From NCBI RefSeq assembly GCF_020524345.1, contig NZ_JAIVLH010000009.1, forward strand, positions 144,349 to 208,348: a stretch of DNA of 64,000 bases, given 5' to 3'. Origin of the DNA: Metabacillus niabensis. Lineage in GTDB: Bacteria > Bacillota > Bacilli > Bacillales > Bacillaceae. The notes beneath the pieces were generated by a model, which saw only the letters and a list, made by a program, of their open reading frames with translations, did no database searches and was not told the DNA's origin. Of the stretch, positions 9,994 to 19,879 are shown piece by piece. Each line of letters starts with the position of its first letter. The first letter of the stretch is position 1. The position numbers and the translations under genes were made by a program.

Positions 9994-11070
9994 ATGAAAA
10001 AGAGACATGGACTAGCTTTATCCTTATTTTTAGCAGCTGGTACTTTACTAGCAGGCTGTGGTGGAGGAAATAATGATGAAGGTGCTGGCTCTGAAGGCGG
10101 CAAAGAAGCAGCTGATGATCAGTTTACAGTAGCAATGGTAACAGATGTTGGTGGAGTTGATGATAAATCATTCAACCAATCAGCTTGGGAAGGATTACAA
10201 GCATTCGGTGAGGAAAACGGTCTTGAAAAGGGAACTGACGGTTATGACTATTCCCAATCCCAAAGTGATGCGGATTATGTAACAAACTTAAATACACTGG
10301 CACGTAAGAATTTTGATTTAATATACGGAATTGGATACTTATTGCAGCCAGCAGTCGAAGAAATTGCTGAACAACAAAAAGATACTCACTTTGCAATTGT
10401 TGATAGTGTTGTAGAAAAACCAAATGTAGCTAGCATTACATTTAAAGAGCATCAAGGTTCATACCTGGTTGGTGTAGTAGCAGGATTAACAACAAAAACA
10501 AATAAAGTTGGATTTGTTGGCGGTGTTGAAGGGGACTTAATTAAAAAGTTTGAAGTAGGCTTCGTAGAAGGCGTTAAAGCTGTAAACCCTGATGCAACTG
10601 TAGATGTACAATATGCAGGTGCTTTTGATGCAGCTGATAAAGGAAAGGCAATTGCATCAAGCATGTACGGATCTGGTGCTGATATTATCTATCATGCAGC
10701 CGGTGGAACTGGTAATGGTGTATTCTCTGAAGCGATTGACTTAAAAGTTCAAGACCCAGACCGTGAATTATGGGTAATTGGTGTTGACAAAGATCAACAT
10801 GAAGAAGGAAACGGAAAAACAAAAGATGGTGAAGAATTTAACATCACATTAACTTCAATGGTTAAACGAGTAGATGTAGCTGTTCAAGACCTTTCCGAAA
10901 AAGCAAAAGCTGGTGAATTCCCTGGCGGAGAAGTGATTGAATACGGTATCGAAGAAGAAGCGATCGGTATCTCTCCAAGTGATGAACACTTATCTGAAGA
11001 AGTAAAAGCAAAAGTTAAAGAATACGAAGAAAAAATTGTTAATGGCGAAATCGAAGTACCAACAAAATAA
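9994..11070 (+). CDS. BMP-family substrate-binding lipoprotein of a nucleoside-type ABC importer
   Basis: Extracytoplasmic solute receptor anchored by a lipid. The 358-residue protein starts with a type II signal peptide: [11 protein letters not shown], then lipobox LLAGC with the lipidated cysteine near residue 23, then a glycine/acidic linker. The mature part has the BMP (PnrA/NupN) features [14 protein letters not shown] and a GTGNGVF segment. Family members bind nucleosides, and the neighbours (double ATPase and two permeases) form the matching importer, as in nupNOPQ of B. subtilis. ATG 9994 follows AGGGGG by about eight bases. An imperfect inverted repeat at 9864-9887 could be the operator of the upstream GntR regulator. 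Confidence 0.92.
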   Translation: MKKRHGLALSLFLAAGTLLAGCGGGNNDEGAGSEGGKEAADDQFTVAMVTDVGGVDDKSFNQSAWEGLQAFGEENGLEKGTDGYDYSQSQSDADYVTNLNTLARKNFDLIYGIGYLLQPAVEEIAEQQKDTHFAIVDSVVEKPNVASITFKEHQGSYLVGVVAGLTTKTNKVGFVGGVEGDLIKKFEVGFVEGVKAVNPDATVDVQYAGAFDAADKGKAIASSMYGSGADIIYHAAGGTGNGVFSEAIDLKVQDPDRELWVIGVDKDQHEEGNGKTKDGEEFNITLTSMVKRVDVAVQDLSEKAKAGEFPGGEVIEYGIEEEAIGISPSDEHLSEEVKAKVKEYEEKIVNGEIEVPTK

Positions 11071-11079
11071 TTAATAGAT

Positions 11080-11177
11080 AAGGGCTGACTTACTCAAATG
11101 TTCAGAATCCTCAATCCATTGGCTCATTTACAAGCTGTTAGATAGAGGGGAAGAAGCATAGTAAAAGTCAGCCTTTA
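11080..11177 (+). promoter_or_regulatory. Long-loop hairpin between lipoprotein and ATPase genes
   Basis: AAGGGCTGACTTAC (about 11080-11093) pairs with GTAA..AAGTCAGCCTTT (11161-11176) across a ~65-base internal region. It may act as a partial terminator or mRNA barrier that leaves the lipoprotein message more abundant than the transporter message, a common arrangement for binding-protein importers. The function is inferred. The rest of the gap (11178-11369) holds no gene. Confidence 0.5.
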
Positions 11178-11369
11178 TTCCTGAAAATCAATAAATTTAA
11201 ATCTTCTAACTATTTGGGGAATTAATAACCGTAAACAAATAATTTAGTGGATTTACATTTGGTGATTTTCATACCAGTATTCTTTTTAGCGAAACAATGC
11301 TTGAGAGTGATCAAAATGAAAAATTTTTATACCTACCTTAATGTTGTTCAGGAAAAGGAGTGAACAAAT

Positions 11370-12893
11370 TTGAATTATGTAATAGAAATGCTGAATATTC
11401 GTAAGGAATTTCCTGGCATAGTAGCAAATGACAATATTACATTACAAGTAAAAAAAGGCGAAATTCATGCTCTTTTAGGTGAAAATGGAGCTGGAAAATC
11501 AACATTAATGAATGTTCTTTTTGGTCTATATCAACCTGAAAAAGGGGAAATTCGAGTAAATGGAAAGAAAGTGAACATTACAAATCCTAATATAGCAAAT
11601 GATTTAGGGATTGGAATGGTTCATCAACATTTTATGCTTGTTAACACCTTTACAGTTACAGAGAACATTATATTAGGAAATGAACCCAAAAAAGGTTTTT
11701 CCGTCAGTATAAAGGAAGCAGAAAAACAAGTGAAGGAAATATCAGAGCGGTATGGTCTTGCTGTAGACCCAACAGCTAAAGTTTCAGATATTTCCGTAGG
11801 TATGCAACAGCGTGTTGAAATTTTAAAAACCTTATATCGAGGTGCAGAAATTTTAATTTTTGATGAACCGACTGCTGTTCTTACCCCTCAAGAAATTAAA
11901 GAATTAATTCAAATTTTGAAAACACTTATTAAAGAAGGTAAATCAATCATTTTAATTACTCATAAGCTTAAAGAGATTATGGAAGTATGTGATCGTGTAA
12001 CAGTTATACGTAAAGGTGAAGGAATTGGAACAGTTGATGTAGCGAACACAAATCCTAACGAGTTAGCATCATTAATGGTAGGCCGGGAAGTTTCATTCAA
12101 AACAGATAAAACAACAGCCAAACCTAAAGAAGATGTATTAACGATTACTGATTTAATAGTAAAAGATAATCGTCAAGTGCCTATGGTAAATTCTTTAACT
12201 CTTTCAGTGCGTTCAGGGGAAATCGTAGGAATTGCTGGTGTTGATGGAAATGGTCAATCTGAACTGATTGAAGCCATTACAGGATTGAGAAAAGTAGCTT
12301 CTGGTACTATTAAATTAAATAATAAAGAAATCACAAATATGCATCCTAGAAAAATTACAGAAACAGGTGTTGGTCATATTCCTCAAGATCGCCATAAACA
12401 CGGATTAGTTCTTGATTTTCCTATCGGTGAGAATATGGTTTTACAAACATACTATAAACAACCATTTTCCAAAATTGGTGTACTGAATTTTAAAACAATC
12501 TATGATAAAGCAAAAAACCTTATTAAAGAATTTGATGTGAGAACACCGAGTACCTCTACACTCGCTAGAGCACTTTCTGGCGGTAATCAGCAGAAAGCAA
12601 TTATTGGCCGGGAAGTTGACCGCAACCCGGATTTGTTAATTGCAGCACAGCCTACTCGTGGCCTTGATGTTGGAGCAATTGAATTTATTCATAGTCGTCT
12701 TATTGAACAACGCGATAACGGCAAAGCTGTTTTGTTAATTTCATTTGAGTTAGATGAGATTATAAATGTTAGTGATCGCATTGCAGTTATTTATGAAGGG
12801 AAAATTGTAGACATCGTTGACCCCAAACAAACAACTGAGCAAGAATTAGGACTCCTTATGGCGGGTAGTAAACGTCAGAAAGAAGGTAATTAA
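11370..12893 (+). CDS. ABC transporter ATPase, double domain, nucleoside-type (NupO-like)
   Basis: Energises import with two fused nucleotide-binding domains, as in RbsA/NupO. The 507-residue protein has Walker A GENGAGKST (about 37-45), a signature ISVGMQQRVEI and Walker B ILIFDEPTAVLTP in the first half. In the second half the P-loop is degenerate (GVDGNGQSE), with signature LSGGNQQKA and Walker B LLIAAQPTRGLDVG, where the usual catalytic glutamate position is altered. This pattern is typical of the family. TTG 11370 is the start, nine bases after AAAGGAG. Two bases separate it from the first permease. Confidence 0.93.
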   Translation: MNYVIEMLNIRKEFPGIVANDNITLQVKKGEIHALLGENGAGKSTLMNVLFGLYQPEKGEIRVNGKKVNITNPNIANDLGIGMVHQHFMLVNTFTVTENIILGNEPKKGFSVSIKEAEKQVKEISERYGLAVDPTAKVSDISVGMQQRVEILKTLYRGAEILIFDEPTAVLTPQEIKELIQILKTLIKEGKSIILITHKLKEIMEVCDRVTVIRKGEGIGTVDVANTNPNELASLMVGREVSFKTDKTTAKPKEDVLTITDLIVKDNRQVPMVNSLTLSVRSGEIVGIAGVDGNGQSELIEAITGLRKVASGTIKLNNKEITNMHPRKITETGVGHIPQDRHKHGLVLDFPIGENMVLQTYYKQPFSKIGVLNFKTIYDKAKNLIKEFDVRTPSTSTLARALSGGNQQKAIIGREVDRNPDLLIAAQPTRGLDVGAIEFIHSRLIEQRDNGKAVLLISFELDEIINVSDRIAVIYEGKIVDIVDPKQTTEQELGLLMAGSKRQKEGN

Positions 12894-12895
12894 TT

Positions 12896-13942
12896 ATGAA
12901 CTTAAATCGGTATATGAATTTGTTAATTCCTGTTATCGCTGTAATTTTAGGTATTCTATGTGGTGCAATTATTATGTTGGTAAGTGGGTATAATCCTATA
13001 GCCGGTTATAATGCTCTTTGGTATGGAATGTTTGGTGATTCTTACTACTTAGGTGAGACAGTCAGACAATTAACACCATATATTTTAACAGGGTTAGCTG
13101 TTGCATTTGCTTACAGAACAGGCCTATTTAACATAGGTGTTGAAGGGCAGGTAATAGTAGGTTGGTTTGCAGCTGTTTGGGTTGGTGTAGCTTTTGAATT
13201 GCCACCTTTCATTCATCTTCCACTAGCAATCATCGTTGCTGCTTTGGCTGGGGCACTTTGGGGGTTTGTACCGGGTCTTTTAAAGGCACGATTCAAAGTT
13301 CATGAAGTTATTGTAACAATTATGATGAACTATATTGCTTTGCACGTAACAAATTATTTAATTAGAAATGTTATAACTGACAATAGTGATACATCAGATA
13401 AAGTTTACCCTTCTGCATCATTACGTTCAGAATTTTTTGAGAATATTACAGATTACTCCAGAATGCACAATGGAATATTTATTGCATTAATTGCTGCATT
13501 TATTATGTGGTTTCTTCTAGAAAAAACAACAAAAGGCTTTGAGTTGCGAGCTGTAGGATTTAACCATGATGCCGCACATTACGCTGGTATGAATGTTAAT
13601 CGAAACATTATCCTTTCAATGGTCATTTCTGGTGCTTTTGCAGGTGTAGCTGGTGCTATGGAAGGTTTAGGAACCTTTGAGTATGTGTCTGTAAAAAGCG
13701 GATTTACTGGAATCGGGTTTGATGGAATTGCTGTCGCGCTGATCGGAGGAAATGCAGCTATTGGTATTTTATTCTCCGCAGCATTATTTGGCGGCTTAAA
13801 AGTTGGTGCTCTCAATATGCCATCAGAAGCTGGTGTACCAAATGAGCTTGTTGAGATTATTATCGCACTTATTATCTTCTTTGTAGCATCAAGCTATTTT
13901 ATCCGTTGGATATTACTTCGTTTTAAAAAGGAGGGGAAATAA
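12896..13942 (+). CDS. ABC transporter permease, nucleoside-type (NupP-like)
   Basis: Membrane subunit of 348 residues with about eight to ten hydrophobic helices and the branched-chain/ribose permease signature (GLFNIGVEGQVIVG near residue 77). ATG 12896 follows GAAGGTAA. The stop codon abuts the GTG start of the second permease, so translation of the two is coupled. With the following protein it should form the heterodimeric channel of the nucleoside-type importer. Confidence 0.92.
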   Translation: MNLNRYMNLLIPVIAVILGILCGAIIMLVSGYNPIAGYNALWYGMFGDSYYLGETVRQLTPYILTGLAVAFAYRTGLFNIGVEGQVIVGWFAAVWVGVAFELPPFIHLPLAIIVAALAGALWGFVPGLLKARFKVHEVIVTIMMNYIALHVTNYLIRNVITDNSDTSDKVYPSASLRSEFFENITDYSRMHNGIFIALIAAFIMWFLLEKTTKGFELRAVGFNHDAAHYAGMNVNRNIILSMVISGAFAGVAGAMEGLGTFEYVSVKSGFTGIGFDGIAVALIGGNAAIGILFSAALFGGLKVGALNMPSEAGVPNELVEIIIALIIFFVASSYFIRWILLRFKKEGK

Positions 13943-14902
13943 GTGAGCATATTGCAAGCATTAGAAATTATTATTCCAACAGCTTTATTTGTAGCAGCTC
14001 CACTTATTTTCACCGCACTCGGTGGTGTATTTAGTGAGCGGTCCGGTGTTGTTAACATTGGTCTTGAAGGATTAATGATTATTGGGGCATTTGTTGGTAT
14101 TGTGTTTAATTTACAGTTTGATGATATATTGGGTAAAGCAACGCCATGGTTTGCCATTTTGGCTGCAATGGTGGCAGCGGCTCTTTTTTCTCTGCTTCAT
14201 GCAGTAGCTTCGATAACATTTAAGGCAGATCAAGTAGTTAGTGGTGTAGCGATTAACTTTTTAGCTTTAGGTTTATCCCTTTTTCTCGTAAAAAACATCT
14301 ATGAAAAAGGTCAAACAGATCGTATTTCAACTAGTTTTAACAAGATGGACATTCCATTATTAAGCGATATACCAGTCATAGGTAAGATTTTCTTCTCCGG
14401 AGGATATATCACTTCATACTTGGCTATTATCTTAGCTGTTATCGTTTGGTATGTGATCTATAAAACACCATTCGGCCTTCGTTTACGCTCTGTGGGTGAA
14501 CATCCAATGGCAGCTGATACTATGGGGATTAATGTTACAAGAATGAGATATATAGGTGTTTTATTAAGTGGTGCATTCGCGGGTATTGGCGGTGCAGTGT
14601 ATGCTACAATCATTTCTAGAGATTTTAGTCATGCAACAATAAGTGGTCAAGGATTTATGGCACTTGCAGCTGTTATCTTTGGAAAATGGCACCCACTTGG
14701 TGCAATGGGAGCAGCATTATTCTTTGGTCTCGCACAAGGGTTAAGTATTATAGGAGGTACCATTCCGTTTTTAAAGGATATTCCGTCCGTTTATTTATTA
14801 ATTCTTCCTTATGTGTTAACCATTCTGGCATTAACAGGATTTATCGGTCGTGCTGATTCACCAAAGGCTCTTGGAACACCATATGAAAAAGGAAAAAGAT
14901 AA
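13943..14902 (+). CDS. ABC transporter permease, nucleoside-type (NupQ-like)
   Basis: Second membrane subunit, 319 residues, with the conserved segment FSERSGVVNIGLEGLM (about 30-45) and repeated hydrophobic helices. GTG 13943 begins directly after the stop codon of the first permease and has the strong site GGAGGGG just before it. The operon ends 30 bases later at a strong terminator, so the transport unit is lipoprotein-ATPase-permease-permease. Confidence 0.92.
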   Translation: MSILQALEIIIPTALFVAAPLIFTALGGVFSERSGVVNIGLEGLMIIGAFVGIVFNLQFDDILGKATPWFAILAAMVAAALFSLLHAVASITFKADQVVSGVAINFLALGLSLFLVKNIYEKGQTDRISTSFNKMDIPLLSDIPVIGKIFFSGGYITSYLAIILAVIVWYVIYKTPFGLRLRSVGEHPMAADTMGINVTRMRYIGVLLSGAFAGIGGAVYATIISRDFSHATISGQGFMALAAVIFGKWHPLGAMGAALFFGLAQGLSIIGGTIPFLKDIPSVYLLILPYVLTILALTGFIGRADSPKALGTPYEKGKR

Positions 14903-14906
14903 ATTT

Positions 14907-14938
14907 AGCTCTCTCCACTTGTAGGAGAGAGTTTTTTT
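14907..14938 (+). terminator. Terminator of the nucleoside-type importer operon
   Basis: CTCTCTCC (14909-14916) pairs perfectly with GGAGAGAG (14924-14931), followed by seven T. Confidence 0.9.
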
Positions 14939-15050
14939 GTATTTAAAAATCCTCGGCTTGTTAGATGTAACTTAATTCCAGTATATGTTAGCTTCATTTA
15001 ACGCAAAATGAACATGTTAACAAAATAAATAGTAGACAGGTGAAGGCGAT

Positions 15051-16283
15051 ATGGAAGCACGAAAGAAGCTGGATTTACTTGCATTATCTTCTGTTCCTCT
15101 TGTCATGACGTTAGGAAACTCTATGTTAATTCCTGTTTTACCTCAGATCTCCAAAAAATTAGGGATAAGTGCTTTTCAGGTATCTTTAATCATTACAGTA
15201 TATTCAATTGTGGCTATTTTATTAATCCCAATTGCAGGATATCTATCAGACCGGTTTGGTAGAAAAGTTGTGATGGTTCCTTGTTTAATCATAGCTGGGG
15301 TAGGTGGAGCAGTTTCCGGATGGGCTTCATGGAAGATGGATGATCCATATATCATGATCCTTTTAGGACGTGTATTACAAGGTATTGGCTCTGCAGGTGC
15401 AGCACCTGTTGTTATGCCATTAATAGGGGACATGTTTGAAGATGATGAACAAATAAGTGCAGGTCTTGGATTAACTGAAACAGCAAATACTGCTGGAAAA
15501 GTTTTAAGCCCGATAATAGGTGCAGTTTTAGCTGCATTTGTATGGTTTTTACCTTTTTGGTTTATTCCATTTTTCAGTTTAATCAGTGTGCTGCTTGTAT
15601 TTTTCTTAGTAAAGGTACCAAAACAGGAAGATGATGAAAAACAAAGCTTTAAAGAATTTGTTCATTGTGTAAAAGGAATCTTTAAACAGGATGGTAAATG
15701 GTTATTTGCCATTTTTGCAGTGGGCTGTACCATTATGTTTGTTTTATTTGGTATATTATTTTTTCTTTCAGATTTGCTTGAAAAGCAATATGCAATAGAT
15801 GGAGTTAAAAAAGGGTTAGTTTTAGCCATACCATTATTAGCCCTATCTATTAGTTCGTATTTTTCAGGTAAGAAAATTGGTCAAGACAGACATTTAATGA
15901 AAAGTGTTATTATTATCGGGATGTGTTTAGTGACTTTTTCATTTATTGCTCTAAGAGTGCAACACTCGTTAATCTTCTTAATTTCTTTTTTAGTTCTTAC
16001 GGGGATTGGAATTGGGATTACATTACCGAGCCTAGATGCATTAATAACGGAAGGAATTGAAAAAGAACAGCGAGGCACAATTACTTCTATTTACAGCTCA
16101 ATGCGGTTTATTGGTGTTGCAGCGGGACCGCCGGTATTTTCTTATCTGATGTCAGTTAGTGAACATCTTGTTTATTATATATCTGCCGGAACAAGTGTCA
16201 TTGCTGTTATGGTTGTGATGCTCTTTATAAAGCCAGATAAGGACTTTGAAAAAGATCCAAATCAACTTCCAAAACTTGCATAA
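15051..16283 (+). CDS. ymfD: Major facilitator superfamily exporter (YmfD-like)
   Basis: Proton-coupled efflux protein of the DHA1 type. The 410 residues contain about twelve hydrophobic helices, the loop 2-3 motif GYLSDRFGRK (about 63-72) and the helix-5 antiporter-type segment around GLTETANTAGKVLSPIIGA. ATG 15051 follows AGGTGAAGG. The gene lies where B. subtilis has ymfD, reported there as a bacillibactin exporter. The substrate here cannot be told from sequence, and no siderophore genes are in the window. Confidence 0.85.
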   Translation: MEARKKLDLLALSSVPLVMTLGNSMLIPVLPQISKKLGISAFQVSLIITVYSIVAILLIPIAGYLSDRFGRKVVMVPCLIIAGVGGAVSGWASWKMDDPYIMILLGRVLQGIGSAGAAPVVMPLIGDMFEDDEQISAGLGLTETANTAGKVLSPIIGAVLAAFVWFLPFWFIPFFSLISVLLVFFLVKVPKQEDDEKQSFKEFVHCVKGIFKQDGKWLFAIFAVGCTIMFVLFGILFFLSDLLEKQYAIDGVKKGLVLAIPLLALSISSYFSGKKIGQDRHLMKSVIIIGMCLVTFSFIALRVQHSLIFLISFLVLTGIGIGITLPSLDALITEGIEKEQRGTITSIYSSMRFIGVAAGPPVFSYLMSVSEHLVYYISAGTSVIAVMVVMLFIKPDKDFEKDPNQLPKLA

Positions 16284-16287
16284 AACA

Positions 16288-16320
16288 AAGACAGTTCTAA
16301 GATTAGAACTGTCTTGTACT
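16288..16320 (+). terminator. Possible terminator of ymfD
   Basis: AAGACAGTTCTAA pairs perfectly with TTAGAACTGTCTT (16288-16314). The T-run after it is weak (TTGTACTTT). Confidence 0.6.
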
Positions 16321-16443
16321 TTCCATCCAAGAGGTATATGGATGATTATTTAGAGTAAAGATATAAGTAAATGTGTATTATTTCCTTTATTATCCTCGTA
16401 TTGATATAATTACTAACAATGAATTCGTAAAAGGAGGGTCTTC

Positions 16444-17721
16444 ATGTCTTATATTGATGAACAACTTACAGATATTCATGGGATTTCGCTACACACTGTA
16501 ACAACATCCAAATTTAAGACGAATACTATTGTTTTAAAGTTATTAGCACCACTAAATGAAAAAGATGTTACATATAGAGCGTTATTACCGTATGTTCTTC
16601 AAAGAGGTACACAAAACTTTCCCACAAGTACCCGTTTAAGACAGCACTTAGATGAACTTTATGGTGCAACATTAAATGTTGATTTATCAAAGAAAGGTGA
16701 ACAACATATTATTTCCTTTCGAATGGAAGTGGCAAATGAAAAGTTTTTATCTGATTCAACCCCACTGTTAGAAAAATCTTTAAAGCTACTTGCTGACATT
16801 TTATTAAACCCGGTTACGGATGATGGAGTGTTTCAAGAGGAATATGTTACACAAGAAAAAAGAACATTAAAGCAAAGAATTCAGTCTGTATATGATGACA
16901 AAATGAGATATTCCAATCTTAGACTTGTTCAAGAAATGTGTAAAAACGAACCTTATGCATTGCATGTTAACGGAGAATTAAAAGACATTGATGAAATCTC
17001 AGCTCAATCGCTCTTCGATTATTATAAAAACACGTTATTGCATAACAAAATAGATCTATATATTGTTGGTGATATTGATCGGCAAGAGGTAGAAAAATAT
17101 GTTGAACATTATTTTTCTATAAAGAATACACCTCAGAACATTATCCATCCAACAGAAAAGAATGAAGTAGTAGAAAATGAAGTCATTGAAGAGCAAGATG
17201 TAAAACAAGGTAAGCTGAATATCGGGTATCGAACAAACAGTACCTACCGAGACGATGACTATTATGCACTTCAAGTATTTAATGGCATTTTTGGAGGCTT
17301 CTCCCACTCAAAACTTTTTATCAATGTTCGTGAAAAAGCAAGCTTGGCATATTATGCAGCATCAAGAGTAGAGAGTCATAAAGGGTTGTTAATGGTGATG
17401 TCAGGAGTTGAGTTTCAAAATTATGAAAAAGCCGTCACTATTATTAAAGAACAAATGGCAGCTATGAAAAATGGAGAATTTACAGATCAAGAATTTGAAC
17501 AAACGAAAGCGGTAATTAGAAACCAACTATTAGAAACGGTGGATACACCGTACGGATTAGTTGAAATTGTTTATCATAATGTCATTGCATCTATAAACCG
17601 CTCTTTTGATGAATATTTAGAAGGTATTGAAAAAGTAACGATGGAAGAGGTTGTAGAAGTTGCGAAGAAAGTGGAACTCGATACAATCTACTTCTTAAAA
17701 GGAATAGGGGGAACCGCATGA
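16444..17721 (+). CDS. ymfF: M16-family peptidase homologue lacking the zinc motif (YmfF)
   Basis: A 425-residue pitrilysin-fold protein. The place where active M16 enzymes carry HxxEH reads LPYVLQRGTQNF, with no zinc ligands, so it is expected to be a non-catalytic subunit. Middle and C-terminal M16 lobes are recognisable (NIGYRTNSTYRDDDYYALQVFNGI-type strand and helix pattern near 260). It overlaps ymfH by four bases (ATGA), and the products probably assemble as an inactive/active pair like other two-chain M16 peptidases. ATG 16444 follows AAAGGAGGG. Confidence 0.9.
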   Translation: MSYIDEQLTDIHGISLHTVTTSKFKTNTIVLKLLAPLNEKDVTYRALLPYVLQRGTQNFPTSTRLRQHLDELYGATLNVDLSKKGEQHIISFRMEVANEKFLSDSTPLLEKSLKLLADILLNPVTDDGVFQEEYVTQEKRTLKQRIQSVYDDKMRYSNLRLVQEMCKNEPYALHVNGELKDIDEISAQSLFDYYKNTLLHNKIDLYIVGDIDRQEVEKYVEHYFSIKNTPQNIIHPTEKNEVVENEVIEEQDVKQGKLNIGYRTNSTYRDDDYYALQVFNGIFGGFSHSKLFINVREKASLAYYAASRVESHKGLLMVMSGVEFQNYEKAVTIIKEQMAAMKNGEFTDQEFEQTKAVIRNQLLETVDTPYGLVEIVYHNVIASINRSFDEYLEGIEKVTMEEVVEVAKKVELDTIYFLKGIGGTA

Positions 17722-19004
17722 CAAAACCTATTCATTTTGAGCAGTTACAGGAATCTCTTTACTATGAAAAAATGACCAATGGATTAGATGTATACGTGCT
17801 GCCTAAAAAAGGCTTTAATAAGACGTATGCTACGTTTACGACGAAATACGGTTCAATTGATAATACTTTTGTTCCAATAAACAAAGATGAAATGATTCAA
17901 GTTCCTGATGGAATTGCACACTTTTTAGAGCACAAGTTATTTGAAAAAGAAGATGGGGATGTGTTTCAACAATTTAGTAAACAAGGCGCATCAGCAAATG
18001 CATTTACATCTTTTACTCGGACAGCATATCTATTTTCGAGTACCAGTCAAGTGGAAAGAAACTTGGAAACTTTGATTGACTTTGTTCAAGAACCTTACTT
18101 CTCTGAAAAGACGGTAGAAAAAGAAAAGGGAATTATCGGGCAGGAGATTAATATGTACGATGATAACCCTGATTGGCGTTTATACTTTGGGCTCATTCAA
18201 AATCTTTTTCATCAACATCCTGTTCGAATTGATATTGCAGGGACAATCGATTCGATCGCAAAAATTACAAAAGATTCTCTTTATGAGTGCTACAATACTT
18301 TTTATCATCCAAGTAACATGCTGTTATTTGTTGTTGGAGCTGTTGATCCTGATAAAATTTTACAGCAAGTCCGAGAGAATCAACAAAAAAAGAATTTTTC
18401 AGCACAATCTGAAATAAAAAGAGAATTTCCTACTGAACAAGGAAATGTGTTTAAAGAAAAAGAAATATTAAAAATGAACGTACAAAGTTCAAAGTGCTTA
18501 GTAGGCTTAAAAGCCAAAAAGCCAAACAGAACGGGTGCGGAATTGTTAAAATATGAGCTTTCCATGAATATTCTTCTTGATATGCTGTTTAGTAAAAGCT
18601 CAACAAACCATGAAGAGCTATACAAAGAAGGTCTAATTGATGACACGTTTAGTTATGATTATACAGAAGAAAGTGGCTTTGGATTTGCAATGATTGGCGG
18701 TGACACTGTGGATCCTGACCATTTAGCCGAAAGAATTAAGGATATATTATTTAAAGCAAAAAATCATGGTGTTGACTTCTCAACTTTTGAAGCAACGAAA
18801 AAGAAAAAAATTGGTGCTTTTTTAAGAGCGATTAACTCTCCTGAATATATCGCCAATCAGTTTACCCGCTATGCATTTAATGAGATGAATCTATTTGATG
18901 TCGTACCAACACTGGAATCACTCTCTAAAGAAGATTTGACGAATGTCCTGAATGAATCTGTAGAAGAGGCACTTTTTTCAGTATGTCAGGTTGTCCCTAA
19001 ATAA
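17718..19004 (+). CDS. ymfH: Zinc-dependent M16-family peptidase (YmfH)
   Basis: Catalytic partner of YmfF, 428 residues. The inverted zinc motif is intact as HFLEH (68-72), with the third ligand expected in EKEKGIIGQEI about 75 residues later. It starts on the ATGA overlapping the ymfF stop and ends 15 bases before a terminator. Substrate unknown; the pair may process a peptide or act in quality control. In bacilli it stands upstream of ymfI, as here. Confidence 0.92.
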   Translation: MTKPIHFEQLQESLYYEKMTNGLDVYVLPKKGFNKTYATFTTKYGSIDNTFVPINKDEMIQVPDGIAHFLEHKLFEKEDGDVFQQFSKQGASANAFTSFTRTAYLFSSTSQVERNLETLIDFVQEPYFSEKTVEKEKGIIGQEINMYDDNPDWRLYFGLIQNLFHQHPVRIDIAGTIDSIAKITKDSLYECYNTFYHPSNMLLFVVGAVDPDKILQQVRENQQKKNFSAQSEIKREFPTEQGNVFKEKEILKMNVQSSKCLVGLKAKKPNRTGAELLKYELSMNILLDMLFSKSSTNHEELYKEGLIDDTFSYDYTEESGFGFAMIGGDTVDPDHLAERIKDILFKAKNHGVDFSTFEATKKKKIGAFLRAINSPEYIANQFTRYAFNEMNLFDVVPTLESLSKEDLTNVLNESVEEALFSVCQVVPK

Positions 19005-19017
19005 ATAATATTTCGCT

Positions 19018-19045
19018 GAGGTCTGCCATTGTCAGGCCTTTTTTG
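19018..19045 (+). terminator. Terminator of ymfF-ymfH
   Basis: AGGTCTG pairs with CAGGCCT (one G-U pair), then TTTTTT. Confidence 0.75.
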
Positions 19046-19099
19046 AATGGGATATGATAGTATAATGAAAGATTATTTCTTTATAATTAAGGAGTATTT

Positions 19100-19810
19100 A
19101 TGGATAAATATGCATTAGTGACTGGAGCAAGTGGTGGAATAGGAACATCCATTGTAAAAAAGCTCATTGAAGATGGCTACATGATTTACGTACATTACAA
19201 CCAAAATATTCAAGCGATAGAAGAATTGAAAACCTACTCTAATAACATTATTCCTGTCCAAGCCGATTTGACAATAAAAACAGGTGTTGAAGCTTTGTTA
19301 GAGCAAATCCAAATGCCAATTGAAGTACTCGTGCTAAACAGTGGAATAAGCTTATACGGATTAGTTACTGATTTGAATGACGATGATATCGATAATATGG
19401 TCCAATTACATATAACAAGCCCTTTTAAATTAGTACAGCAACTTATCCCTTCTATGATAAGAAAAAAATCCGGCAACATCATTGTCATATCATCTATTTG
19501 GGGAATTACAGGTGCCTCTTGTGAAGTCTTATATTCAATGGTTAAAGGTGGTCAAAATGCTTATGTAAAGGCATTGGCAAAAGAACTTGCACCCAGTCAA
19601 ATAAGAGTCAATGCAGTGGCGCCTGGAGCTGTTGCAACTAAAATGTTATCTCATTTTACCGAGGAAGATATTAAGAACTTATCAGAAGAAATTCCACTGG
19701 GGAGACTTGGGCAACCAGTGGAAATTGCGAATACAGTGTCTTTTTTAGCCTCTGAAAAGGCTTCTTATATTACAGGTCAGGTTATTTCAGTTAATGGTGG
19801 ATGGATCTAA
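19100..19810 (+). CDS. ymfI: EF-P 5-aminopentanone reductase, SDR family
   Basis: NAD(P)H-dependent short-chain dehydrogenase. In B. subtilis YmfI reduces the 5-aminopentanone group on a lysine of elongation factor P to 5-aminopentanol, and loss impairs swarming. The 236-residue product has the cofactor loop TGASGGIG (about 7-14), the NSG turn, the catalytic serine in VISSIWG and the pair YSMVK (Tyr-x-x-x-Lys). ATG 19100 follows AAGGAG. The reaction assignment rests on synteny and family, since FabG-like enzymes are hard to tell apart by sequence alone. Confidence 0.85.
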   Translation: MDKYALVTGASGGIGTSIVKKLIEDGYMIYVHYNQNIQAIEELKTYSNNIIPVQADLTIKTGVEALLEQIQMPIEVLVLNSGISLYGLVTDLNDDDIDNMVQLHITSPFKLVQQLIPSMIRKKSGNIIVISSIWGITGASCEVLYSMVKGGQNAYVKALAKELAPSQIRVNAVAPGAVATKMLSHFTEEDIKNLSEEIPLGRLGQPVEIANTVSFLASEKASYITGQVISVNGGWI

Positions 19811-19879
19811 AAAATGATGAATAAAACGAACCACCTCTAGGAACAATAAATTTGTATCAATTAAAAAGGAGGAACTCCT

